From Bryum argenteum (Eukaryota > Streptophyta > Bryopsida > Bryales > Bryaceae): 64,000 nucleotides of DNA. The notes below the pieces were generated by a model. It did not search any database, was not told where the DNA came from, and worked only from the letters and a program-made list of their open reading frames with translations. The position numbers and the translations under genes were made by a program. The stretch spans positions 14,443,758 to 14,507,757 of the forward strand of contig CM073323.1 of NCBI GenBank assembly GCA_037043015.1, given 5' to 3'. Numbering within the stretch: the stretch's first letter is position 1; every line of letters starts with the position of its first letter. Shown here in pieces: positions 25,323-35,867 of this stretch.

Positions 25323-26135
25323 TGCCAAACTTCACTTTACGAGGCCCCATCAGTTCTCATAATGCTAACTGGTCCCATTTATGAACCCTTATTGAGATTG
25401 TTTGATGCACGAAGTGCAGAACGGGACCCAACTTTTTCCCTACTGGACCTTATCGCTTGTAATTCCTCGGTTGATATTCTGTCTCCTAGTTTGTGTGTTC
25501 CATTGACAGGACTTGCTGAATGTGCAGGACGAATGCAAGTGCATGCGGGATTGAGTTGTACTTACATTGTGTTTGTAGAGCGCTTGTTGTGACAGATTCT
25601 AACTTCTAGTCTGGCTGCGAGTCCATGCATACAAGCAATTAATAAGACCATCACAAAACTTTGGAAATGATTTAATACGGTTATATGCAATGAATAACCT
25701 CCGGCTCACTCTTTTAGATCATCCGTATCGGCACCTCAGTATGGTCGGAAGGGAACATGCTGACATTCTACATCGAGCTGATAGTAGATGACATGTTCTT
25801 CAGTTCTCAATTGTTCAGCATCGAGCTGATATAGATGTCGTGTTCTTCAGTATGAAGTAGTTTGGAGTTCATTTACAATTGGTCTGAATAAATACCCACG
25901 CCAGCAGATTATTAGCAGTCTACTTCATGTGTGACTTTATCACACGTAGACTGTAAGATTTGAGGGAGTTCACATGGGAAAAGTGTCCCAAATTGACCCT
26001 TGTGTCCTCAAGCCTCCATGGTGCTTCATCCAGCTACAATGACTAACTGAACAAACATCTGCAAACACTTCATTCTATCCTTTGTGGGCAGAAAACAAAC
26101 ACGTGAGAATGGAGCAGGTAATTTTATGAACATAC
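25323..26135. other. Spacer without recognised gene
   Basis: Downstream of the zinc-finger gene. A short imperfect repeat (CATCGAGCTGATA and flanks) occurs near 25770 and 25820. Nothing else is supported. Confidence 0.45.
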
Positions 26136-26316
26136 CGTAATTCCAATAGTTGTAGCATATATTTTACAAAAGTGGGAAATCCAATGGACTTTGTATTCCT
26201 GAAAATTATTAAAGGTAGCATCCGTCTCTGTAACTCTCAACTGAAGGATGCCGGCATTGCACGCTGATCACTCAATGACATCGTTTGAATGCATGATACC
26301 GAACACTGCTGCAGTT
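26136..26316. repeat. Dispersed repeat, copy A
   Basis: About 180 bp sharing order and wording with 29131-29300 (AATTCCAATAGTTGTAG, ATCCAATGGA, GGATGCCGGCATT versus GGACGCCGGCATT), same orientation. Copy B lies beside the hAT remnant, so this is probably another piece of that family. Confidence 0.65.
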
Positions 26317-26474
26317 TGACGCTGACTGTGATATTTACCGGCCTCCTTGACTGGGGCTCATGAAGGACGTTTCATACCTATAGGTGCAGCTCAGTCTCTC
26401 CAAGCCATTCATCATGGCGAACTCATACAGATGTTGTACGTAATTCCCCGTCCGTGCATTGCATAGTCAAGCTA

Positions 26475-26588
26475 GGGTTCGAGGCGGGTTTCATCGTGGT
26501 CCATTCTTGCAGGAGCGCCGAAGAGTGCATAGGGTTCGAGGCGGTTTCATCGCAGTGCATTCTTGCACGAGCGCCGAGGAGTGCACAG
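26475..26588. repeat. Two tandem copies of a 57-bp unit
   Basis: The unit starting GGGTTCGAGGCGG occurs at 26475 and 26532 with a handful of changes and a one-base indel. Confidence 0.8.
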
Positions 26589-26635
26589 GTTATGTGTTGT
26601 TACGTCTTCTTACGGTACGTGATCACAGGGATGGG

Positions 26636-26757
26636 GAGTCCCAAGCTCTACATGCATTTAGGGCGGCCTTGGCAACCATGAGCGCGTGTGGTGATTGTGG
26701 ACACAGATGCCGTGGCTGTCCTAAATGCAAAATGACTTGGGACTTCCGATTCCATTG
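26636..26757. repeat. Foldback (inverted repeat) of ~120 bp
   Basis: GGAGTCCCAAG and TGCATTTAGG on the left match CCTAAATGCA and CTTGGGACTTCC on the right in inverted order, forming an interrupted hairpin. Confidence 0.6.
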
Positions 26758-26955
26758 ATCGCGGATTGTAAGAATGCGCATTGTTGCCAGAAATCTAGTC
26801 CTAGCCTCGAGGCAGTGTCATAAGAGAAGGTTATCGCTCAGAGGCTCTACTTTCCCGCATCTGGACATTGTTATGTTGTCAAGTTCTTCATCCGATAGCA
26901 GTCTACAGAACGAAAGCACGTAGTTCGCTTCTTCTACGTATCTCTTTAGATGTTC

Positions 26956-27050
26956 CAACCCGCTAGCACGATGTATCCGTCCATGAATCCATGTGCGCGT
27001 GTGGTGATTGCGTACACGTTCATGGACGGATGTATCGTGCCTGCGGGTTG
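26956..27050. repeat. Hairpin with 32-nt arms
   Basis: Arms 26956-26987 and 27019-27050 are inverted copies with few mismatches (core ATCCGTCCATGAA against TTCATGGACGGAT). The right arm overlaps the start of the 88-bp tandem duplication. Confidence 0.8.
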
Positions 27051-27199
27051 AAACTTTTGGAGTGATCAGGAAAAAAGGCAAACCGCGTGCCCTTGTGCTA
27101 AAAGTGAGGGTGGACGGATGTATCGTGCCTGCGGGTTGAAACTTTTGGAGTGATCAGGAAAAAAGGCAAACCGCGTGCCCTTGTGCTAAAAGTGAGGGT
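27024..27199. repeat. Identical 88-bp tandem duplication
   Basis: The unit 27024-27111 is repeated base for base at 27112-27199. No difference was found by eye, so the duplication is recent or an assembly artefact. Confidence 0.9.
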
Positions 27200-27342
27200 T
27201 CGAAAAGGAGCAAACTGAGTGCTCTTGTGCTGAAAGTTTCATGTGCCATTTCACTTCAAACACGAGGCATGAAGAGCCGAAAGAGCATGGGAATGGACAA
27301 GGAGACGTGCCCAGCTGGGTACTTACTGAGGGAAAGGCAAGA

Positions 27343-27555
27343 AGGGAGACTCAGATGACGATGATGAAGAAGACGAGATTGACGATCCCATCCATAACGA
27401 CATACTCGACGATGATGTTGTCGAAGAAGATGCTGATGTCGATACAACTGAAGCTGTCGATGTCGAAGTCGATGAGAACATGTTGGCTGTTCAGGAAGTC
27501 ATTCAGGCCATTGCTAAAGGTTCAGAAGATCATGGTACCAGTAATGGGAGCTGAT
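27343..27555 (+). pseudogene. Orphan acidic C-terminal exon
   Basis: An open frame, K-G-K-K-G-D-S-D-D-D-E-E-D-E, runs through a strongly Asp/Glu/Val-rich segment to SEDHGTSNGS and a stop at about 27553. It has no ATG; an upstream in-frame stop is followed by GAG|GGAAAGG, which could be an acceptor. Composition and codon use look coding. It may be the last exon of a transposase or host-derived gene whose other parts are not here. Family unknown. Confidence 0.35.
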
Positions 27556-27559
27556 GAGC

Positions 27560-28067
27560 TTGGCTTCTTCTTTTAATCTCCTTCTTGAATGTTCCTCAAT
27601 TGATTAGCTTGTAAACAACAAAAAAATTCTAGTCTCTAAAAACTTGAGTTGGAGTCTCGGTATTTGAGTTGAAGACTTGTAAACATTCATCCGAACGTTT
27701 TAGTCACTCGAACTTTCTTCCAATCAACTGGTCTGACTTCTTTTTTTTCCAGCTTTTTGAATGCATGTTGAAGTCATATTTGTTGAGAATGATCTTTTTG
27801 TTCTTGTTATGAACAGCTTCTTCGGTGGTTCTGCATTCATATAATCGTTTTTTTTTTTTGTAATTGTGATATTTTCTTACATTTACTCTCAAATGAAATA
27901 AGTGGCCTCTGCACCCTGCTGTTTTGATGAAAAATTTCCAACTCTTTTTCAATTTCTTTTTAATTTCCAGTCTTTATTCTTCTCTTTTTCTTTTTTCAAT
28001 GAAAGTTTCAGGGACTGTTTTTTAGTTTCAGGAGAGGGCTTTGTTTCATCTGATTGTACAATTTATG
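27560..28067. other. AT-rich spacer
   Basis: T-rich low-complexity sequence with no gene supported. Confidence 0.5.
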
Positions 28068-28227
28068 GTACTAAACAGCATATTCGTTTAATTGGGATTT
28101 TCTGCAAGATTGGGACTCTCTAAAATTTATAACTACCATAGATTTTGTGGAAAAATCTATACAAGTTGTAGATTCTAGTGAGTCCCAATCTTGCAGAAAT
28201 TCCCAATTAAAAGAATATGGTGATACT
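28068..28227. repeat. Long near-loopless foldback, MITE or MIRNA-like hairpin
   Basis: About 75 nt on the left (TTTAATTGGG, CTGCAAGATTGGGACTC) pair with the right arm (GAGTCCCAATCTTGCAG, CCCAATTAAAAGAATATGG). The arms meet around ATAGATTTT/AAAAATCTAT, leaving almost no loop. The 17-nt block CTGCAAGATTGGGACTC is perfectly matched. The shape fits either a young MITE or a young plant MIRNA precursor; the sequence alone does not decide. Confidence 0.75.
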
Positions 28228-29130
28228 AGCTTTCATGGAGATTAATTGTTCTTCTGGGCCAAATTTAACAATCACTGCTTGTGTTTATTTGAGCTTTGAT
28301 TTTGTGAGCAATCCAGGATGATGGGCAACAAAATTTTGCTCCATTTCGTTGTTTTCTTATTTGTTGTATTTTGTTGCGTTTTAGGACTTGTATCTGGGAT
28401 GTGTTTTTTCGTTCAATGTAAAAAAGTGGGGAAAAACAAAAGGTTAGAAGCCCACTCATTTTACAAACTGAACATAAAAATTCTGTGATATTAAGTAGTG
28501 ACGGACAGAAGTTGGGTAATTTTGACAGTTTGATGAGTTCATTGATTATGCTCAATTGACAGGTTCAATCTTCTATGGTTATGATTTTCATTTTATTTTC
28601 AATTTGATTTTCACTTTGATTTTCAATTTGATTTTCAATTTTGGCTCTTTTATGCTTGTGGCCTATTTTTTCGTGGTGAATGTACATATTTCACCACCTT
28701 TAGGAAGATACTCAACAGTCACCTATATTTCTTAACATTGTTATGTAGGAAATAATTTACAGAATTACGAAATTGGATGGAGCAACTAATATGTGTTACT
28801 TGTGTGATACTTTGTGTTTTTAGGTTTCAATAAAAAAATTTTAGTATATCAAGGAAAGGAAAGTACTTTTTAATATTAATATGTAGTTTATGGCGTAGAT
28901 AAACACTTGAAACTTATGCTAACTTAAAGCACGGTTGCAACATGGTACTTTGTCTTTCAATAAATTGTAAGATCTTATCATCTATACCTAAATGAAACTC
29001 CTAATTGTCATCATATATTCTTTTCCTTTACCAATTATTCACCAAAAGAATATACCTACTACTTATGTACGTACCCCCTTATTCTATCATATACTGACCT
29101 TTTTACATTAAGTTAGCAAAAAAGGACATA
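28228..29130. other. AT-rich spacer
   Basis: Includes a short run of ATTTTCAATTTG-type repeats at 28575-28640. No gene supported. Confidence 0.5.
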
Positions 29131-29300
29131 GAATTCCAATAGTTGTAGTAAATATTTTACACAAGTGGAAAATCCAATGGATTTTGATATTTAAAGCTGC
29201 GACCGTCAATGTAACTATCGACTTGAAGGACGCCGGCATTGGAGGTTGAACACTTGATGACATCATACAAATACGTCATACCGATACTGCCGCACACAGT
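29131..29300. repeat. Dispersed repeat, copy B
   Basis: Partner of 26136-26316. It lies downstream of the hAT transposase fragments and may represent the element's 3' non-coding end. Confidence 0.6.
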
Positions 29301-29680
29301 TCGGGAAGATATTGGGCTCAAGGACTCTACTTACAAAATATGACCAGTCTTTTCCATCCCTTCCGGCTACATGGACGATATTAAAGAATTCATCAAGTTT
29401 GAAACCTCTATTTTTTTTGACTGGTCGATCTAAAACTTCGAAAATAAAATTCCAACCAATAGAAAAACCTCTTTGATTCAATTAAACGGGTTAAAATTCA
29501 TGGGAGGAGTTGATCTTGATGCCCATCACCAAGTAATGGCCATGGATCCTTATAAGCTCTCACATATATTGTTAAGAGAATTAATGTGAGAGATTATAGT
29601 GGTCACCCTTCTATGACGTAATATGAGAAAAGGGAGATGTCTATTGTATTATACATGCATGATTTTCTTTCAATAAAAAA

Positions 29681-31310
29681 CTATGTAAAACTACAAGCCA
29701 AAATTGGCATCTTTACCTTGAAGGCTCTCATGTCCAGAAGGGTATTTTTCGATGTGAGAAAACAAAAACCCGAACTTCCTTGAATTTTCCACAAGGCAAT
29801 TGCTTCAAACAAAATAAAATCACGGTCAACACGCAAACCTTCCATAGCAATTCTTATGAGAGATTCTAAATTTTTAGTTTGCAAATTACTACACAATTTG
29901 GTTTTGATGCAATTTTGAATGGAAAACGCTTTTTCACATTGACTTGTGCTAACACATTATACCCTTGCTATGTTAGTAATAATACGCAGAATAGCATATT
30001 TTAGTTGAAGGGTATGATTCCAACTTACCATAGACCACAAATCATGAAATGTTTTCTCATGCCATTATGTAGATGCTTGGATCTTGTAAGCATGGAACTC
30101 TCTCCTTAAAGCATCAGCGTTGATCACGGGAACAAAATTCTTCTCTCCAATGATTTTCTCTTTTCAAAAGTGCTCACAAATCTTTTCTAAGTCTGTCACA
30201 CCCCAACTTTTCATACCAACTTGTCTAAGAGGCAACTTACAAGGATTTAGTATTTTATAACAAGAAATCACAGTACATTCTTGAAACCACGCTTCCAAAC
30301 CTTTGCAAAGTTACTTAGCACAAGATGTTTGGAAGACCAAAGCCTCCACTAAGTTGAATAATTTTCTATCTAATCATCATGCGCCACAAATTTCAGAGGA
30401 CAACCTCTGAAGATAAACTCTCAGGGGTCCAAATGAAGGAATAATATGATAACCAACATGTTCATTAAAAGTAGACTCATTCAAGTCAGTACTCTCAATG
30501 ATAAAATACATCCTAATTGATGTAATCTTAGACCTTATCAGAGCATCGACACTACTCATATCAAGAGATTTGTATTGGAATGTCCTACTTAGGATAAACA
30601 AGTTGTGTAAAATATCTGCAAAAGAATCCAAGCAATATATATACTTTAAAGTCCTAAGCTTATTGTACAACAAACCTACACCAGCATCATCATCATCATT
30701 ACCGGGAACATCACAAAAATAAGTAATTACACTAAAGTGAATCACATAACGTAGTTACAACCTGCAATCTTGAAAGTCATCCAATCTTTCTGAAATCTTT
30801 TCAAAGTCTTTTGAGTGTCAATTGGTTTTTGATTGGCAGCAAATTCACATTTAGCCTTAGAGGATTTCTTGAAATGTGATGCAGTATCATTCAATAACTT
30901 ATCTATGACTTTAGAACATCTTTGCAAGACCTACTACTAGAAGCATCAAGGGAAGCAGAATCTGTTCTATGTGCTACACAATAAACAGAAAGTTGAAAAT
31001 TATTCACTTTCTTTTTCAATTTAGCAGCCACTCCATTGCGACAGCCAAACGTGATTGCTGCACCATCTGAACGAAATCTAATAAATCTTTCTAGATTTAA
31101 ACTCCATTGCTTTAGGTTTGTTACTAAAACATGAAAGATCACAGCAGCCAGCATCTTTTTTTCCATAAGAAATATCCAACAAACGAAGGAATGTAGTATA
31201 ACATACACCATCTTTAAGGAAGGTGGCAAAAACAACTAAGTGCCCTATTACGGATGTATGAGTAGATCTCGTCAATCATTATGCCAAAATATGTCGAATT
31301 TCTAACTCTA
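29681..31310 (-). pseudogene. Decayed hAT-superfamily transposase
   Basis: Minus-strand fragments in several frames follow the order of a DUF4371/ZNF862-like hAT transposase. STHTSVIGHLVVFATFLKDG (31275-31190) is followed by RSDGAAITFGCRNGVAAKLK and VYCVAHRTDSASL (about 31085-30935), then SKAKCEFAA (30850), then an ILHNLFILSRTFQYKSLD stretch (30620), then TKNLESLIRIAMEG near 29870. Stops and frameshifts interrupt every part, so it is inactive. The terminal inverted repeats were not located. Confidence 0.7.
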
Positions 31311-31584
31311 TCTAAAACACATAATTTGTTATAATGGGAATATATACTGATTTTGGTAATTAGGGAGACTTCCATTTAGATCAATTCTGACCTGATTAGT
31401 TACCAAATCACCAGGTTTTTACTGATAATGATGAATTTTCTCAATATAAAAGACAATCATAGAAAAGAATTCATAATGCAAGCTAAGAAATATGCTCCCC
31501 CAAGAGAAAATTTTATTGATATGAAAGCACAAATACAATTTATTGGTGTAATTGTAGACCTCCAACAGGTAGGCACTATATTAT

Positions 31585-32208
31585 CTACCAATTACAACGT
31601 GGCGGAGAGGAGGTATCACCAGAAATATCATTCTTAGTGAATAGAGGGTCCTCACTACGTGTGTATTTAGAGAAGGCAGGTTCGTCCATCTCCATAAGCC
31701 CACCACTTCTGCGACGCTTCGGTGCACGTCTCCGTAATAGACGGTGAGTCTCAGACGAAAATCGTGTTGGATGAACGCGAGTGTTTGCCCCAAGAGATAA
31801 GGAGCAATGAGCCACAGTATTTGGGAAGGAACTATTTAGCTCGAATCGAGCTAAATAGGCACGGGCGTCGACGACGGGGTTGCGTAATACAGCTTCACCT
31901 TGGGGTGCCGCTGCAACCGAGGTCATCACACCGATTCGATCATTGCCGGTTGCAATAACTGGTTGAATCTCAATAGGGGGACTGTCTACTACACCATCAT
32001 CGTTATTATCCATGTCCTCCTTCGTGTAGTCTACAGCCGACGCGTCGTCCGGAGCACAGTAGATTAGCCGTCCCCGCATTCGTTCTGAGAAAGTTCTGGA
32101 GTCGTCACTTGTAATGGAAGCCTCTGACACCGTCGAAGGACCAATTACAAGATGTGCTTGCAAAGCACATGATGGACGTGGAGAGAGCTGACGTCCAACA
32201 ACATCAAC
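31585..32208 (-). CDS. C-terminal exon of the unclassified 31.6-41.6 kb locus
   Basis: Open 208-codon exon starting after acceptor CAG at 32209-32210 (VDVVGRQLSPRPS) and ending at a TAG. It has a Ser/Thr and acid-rich middle and a basic, NLS-like RRRAPKRRRSGG near the end. It contains one copy of the LARxELN palindrome insert (LARFELN, about 31835-31855). No known domain. It is placed with the FCP1-like exon upstream by proximity and strand, but the splice phase between them is not resolved. Confidence 0.4.
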   Translation of the reverse strand, partial: VDVVGRQLSPRPSCALQAHLVIGPSTVSEASITSDDSRTFSERMRGRLIYCAPDDASAVDYTKEDMDNNDDGVVDSPPIEIQPVIATGNDRIGVMTSVAAAPQGEAVLRNPVVDARAYLARFELNSSFPNTVAHCSLSLGANTRVHPTRFSSETHRLLRRRAPKRRRSGGLMEMDEPAFSKYTRSEDPLFTKNDISGDTSSPPRCNW

Positions 32209-32409
32209 CTGGTTCATAAACACAACCATTTTAGCAAGTGAGTCCAAGACACTAAGTGCAATGAAAAAGGTACACAATATAAGAACGCATTTAATCATGT
32301 ATGTCGAGGGTGGATTCACCAATCGATCTACATTATATCTGGATCTAAGCAACCGATAAACATAAGCTTTCTAGGGTAAAAACCAGAATAATACCACTGA
32401 TAAAAGAAT

Positions 32410-33474
32410 TTAAGGCAAATTCTTCCCACTGATTCGGTCCTGATTCCACAAATATGGAAGATTACGGCTCAAGAGCATATACAACTCTGAGTCCTTCGAC
32501 AGTTCATTATGCGTGGGTCTACGATGTCGCATAGTCTCGGGAAAATTCTCAGGACCGTTCAAATGCACGGAAAGACATATCTCGCCTATCCTCTTTAATA
32601 AGTCGGACTTTGGATCCTCCGGACAGGAATGGTTCCACGGAACAGTGAAAAGTGTGTTCTTTGTGGGAACCGCAATGCAAGTCTCAGGCTTGGAATCCAC
32701 AATGAGCAAATTATCGTCATTAAAATTGGCACCCTTCCTAGGATACAACCGCCGTCGAGGATATATTAAGAGGATGGGATTTGTCGTGCCGGGGTACTTG
32801 GCGAATGCGTAATTCTTCAACAACAAATTATCAGGCAGCGTCTGACTTCGAGAAGGCAGCGTCTGACTTCGAGAACAAAAAGCAGCAGAGTCCATGGACA
32901 ACCTTAGGCTCTAGGGTACTCCAGACGTGGATGTGGCAAAACAAATTTAGTAAGCGAAGGAACCCGGTCAACCCGGGACGACAGTAGACGACCCTGCCGA
33001 CAACTAAGGTTGAAACGGTGGAGGAAAATACCGGAGGATTATTGGGATCCGGAAAAGACAGGCACTCTGCAGGCGTTGGGGTAGACACAGAGGCCATCGA
33101 ACATAGAACCCCGTCCAACTCCAACATCACATTCAACCACTTGGGCTTGGACCGTAAGAGACTGCGGGAGATATGCGTAATGGGTAGCTCGGGCGAGATA
33201 CGCTGTTTGGGATGTTTGGACGGTCCTGCCTGCAGTGAGGGAACACGTAACAATGGCAAATGGTATTAAAACAAGAAGGTGTGTACCTTGCAAAATGTTG
33301 AAGTATGCAAAGAATTGCCAACACTGATTGGGTACTGAACCGCCACACCCAGAGGTAACATGAGGTGGTTGGCGGGGGATTTTGAAGCAATCGGACGGAA
33401 CAAGGTATTCAGAAGGGGGGCCTGGTAGAAAAGGACGAAGTTTAGGGCCTTGTGATGAGAAGGACGCAGACTCA
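32410..33474 (-). pseudogene. FCP1/HAD-like phosphatase domain, frameshifted
   Basis: Two exons, 33474-33287 and from 33229, join in frame (TSTFCK|AGPSKHPKQ). They lead into KPKWLNVMLELDGVLC, a degenerate form of the FCP1/SCP motif (normally DLDxT/V), then VVYCRPGLTGFLRLLN and HIHVWSTLEPKVV. The second half of the domain (NLLIVDSKPETCI, then VPWNHSCPEDPKSDLL) is in another frame from about 32880 to a stop at 32410. The shift lies at a 21-bp in-frame tandem repeat (TTCTCGAAGTCAGACGCTGC, twice, near 32850-32895). The first catalytic Asp is replaced by Glu, so phosphatase activity is doubtful even if the frame were intact. Confidence 0.5.
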
Positions 33475-33765
33475 CTGAAGATAAAAAGTGATGTGAAATA
33501 AAAGAGTCTCAATTTTATTGAATGATGTTTCAATAAGTACAACGATTATAATTGTACTATGTACAAAAAGCGAAAGAGCATCCAATAATTTGGAGACTAC
33601 TCGTTGACCTACTCGCCGCCATCGGTGCCGGACTCCTGTCAAACAAGGAGCGCCGGCTTTAAGATTACTAAATGCGAAAACTTCAAGACATGAGGGAATA
33701 GCAGAGCAACTGCCATCACCATCAACGACCACAAAGACAAAGAGAAGGAAAGGATAGTAACTAAC

Positions 33766-35621
33766 CTCTGGATTTACCGGTGAAGTTATAGCCGTCTCAG
33801 TAGCAGCCACGGGAGAGTCATGGGTAGGAGCAACTTCTGCATGCTCCCCCAATGCGACAGCAGAGGTGTGATGGGTCGGCGTCGGCGCTGCCTCAATCAG
33901 GACATCATCCTCTTTCGCCGGCTTTTCCGAAATCTTGAGGGGTATGGGGCGGGGTGCGATCTCCGGTTCAGCAACGATAGGAGGTTGTGGAGGCGCGACG
34001 ATGGGAGGTGGTGGAGGCGCGACGATGGCTGGTGGACTCGCGTCACAGATGCTGAGGCGAGGTTGATCGGGGTTGATGGAGGCAATGGGTTTAAGATAAC
34101 TAGGCAGTTGGGATAAGATATTTCCGAATGATTGAAACATCTGCTCCATCTTGCCCAGTGCCATGCGGGTTTCAGACTGAGAGCTCAGGAATGTGGACTC
34201 CAATTTGTCAACTCGAGTATTCGGGGCTGCGATGTCTGCTAACCTTTGCCTCTCTCTCTCCGCTTCTTCCTTTGCCTTGCAAGCCTTCTGCGCCTCCTTC
34301 TCTTGCCGCTTCTGAGCTCGCTTCTGATCCTTCGTTAGCATGGGGGCGACAACTTCCAGCTTCACTGGTGGTTGTGAAGGCTCTCCTTCTTCCCTGAGCA
34401 GAGGCACGACAGGGAGAAGAGGATCATCCTTAGCCCTCAAAGGCTTTGGAGAACTAGGCTCCTCCGAGAAGTCGTAATACCGGATTTCTATAGTATCCTC
34501 CGGCTCGTCCTCGGGCTTCCAGACACCTTTCACGAACCATTTGTCGTACTTCCCCTTCTCAATCTGCTTCCTGGGTGCGCTCTGCGGGCCTTGGGGAGGA
34601 GGCGCCAAAGTAGTCTCCTCCTGGGATGGATCAGGAGCCACCTCGTCGACTAAGGTCATGGCCGCGAGATCAGCATCATCAGCTTGGTCATCATCGTCCC
34701 CGTCGCCATCGCTCGAACCCTCAACATCGTCATTGTCTGACGAGTCAGAGCTGTCGGATGATGATGCATCCCGTGGCACACGCTCTTGCCCAGGTACTAC
34801 ATCGTCTTCGCCAAAGAGATCCCGGTAGATGCGATCATTCGAGTTCTTTGAACGAATCTCCCTTCGAAACCCCGCGGGTGGAACCCTGTGCTGAACCGGA
34901 GTCCCAGCGGCCCCAAGATCGACGACCCCAGGAGACTGCTGGTTTAGCTCGACTTGAGCTAAATCCTCCTCCGATGGTCGACCACGACGCAAGCGGTGGA
35001 GGGGGGGGGGGCTCTCAATGTCTCCGTCAACATCGCAGGCGCCATAGTTGGCTTCGAGCGCCGTCTGTGCTTGAGGCACAGTAGCGCTTCTGGACCGAGA
35101 AGCCTCTCCAGCTCGCGCCTCAGAAGAAGAACGCTTGGTAGATTCGCGCGGAGGGGCGCGTGCTGTACCGCGGCCATGAGACGCAGAAGACCGAGCTCGA
35201 CCGCTTCCACGACCCTGAGGGGGAGCTCGAGCAGTACCACGACCACGAGGGGGAGCATGAGCAGTACTTGACGGAATTGCCACCGCAGCCCAGTCAATTG
35301 CGGGAGGAGACACGAGAGGAACAGCTGATCTATGGGGGAATTCATCCCCGCCGGAGAAGAAGGACCAACTTCATCTTCACGCTCGTGCTCAGAAGCGGAA
35401 GAGTCGTCGCTTACAGGCTGGGTGGACTTCTTCTTAGACTTCCTCTTCTTTCCCTTTTCCGACCCTTCAGCAGAAGGCTTGGGACCGCGATTAGCTTCCG
35501 GATTTACGTATGCTGCGACGTTGATATCGTTGTAGTCCAGATGTTGGTAGTCCGTCGCAGCATTTGTATAAGCCTCCTTCTCGGTCTCGCTGATAACAAC
35601 AAATGTCTCAGCCTGGCACAT
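33766..35621 (-). CDS. End of methylase-like domain plus proline-rich and coiled-coil linker
   Basis: The exon starts after acceptor ACAG at 35622-35623 with MCQAETFVVISETEKEAY, which continues the methylase fold from the preceding exon in phase. A GKKRKSKKKS basic tract follows, then one apparent frameshift near 35335. The frame then stays open through RG/Pro-rich (APPRGRGTARAPP), acidic Ser-rich (SSDSSDSSDNDD), and Lys/Glu coiled-coil (KDQKRAQKRQEKEAQ) parts to a GTTAGT donor at 33764. One palindrome copy is translated here as LAQVELN. Length and composition suggest a flexible linker. No enzymatic domain beyond the first part. Confidence 0.4.
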
Positions 35622-35867
35622 CTGTTTTAGAAGGAGACAGAAACTTATAAGAAGACTAAGAGGAATTAGCTCGACTCGAGCTAAAAGGCCATGGAAAAAA
35701 TACAAATTGAAGAGAATTAAGCATGAGACTGTTTAGCTCGACTCGAGCTAAACGAGCATGAGACCATTTAGCTCGATTCGAGCTAAACGAGCAGGAGACC
35801 GTTTAGCTCGACTCGAGCTAAACGAGCATGAGCAGTTCCAATTGAAAGAATGGTGCGAGGTACTTAC

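Larger units (their letters stand above)
31835..35822. repeat. Dispersed palindrome family 1, TTAGCTCGAnTCGAGCTAA
   Basis: Six copies lie near 31835, 34943, 35666, 35730, 35767 and 35803. Each has two 9-base arms around a single central base; most are perfect or have one mismatch. The last three sit in a 36-37 bp tandem repeat with CGAGCATGAGACCG between them, in the intron after the methylase core exon. The copies at 31835 and 34943 are inside open reading frames and are translated as LARFELN and LAQVELN. Confidence 0.9.
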
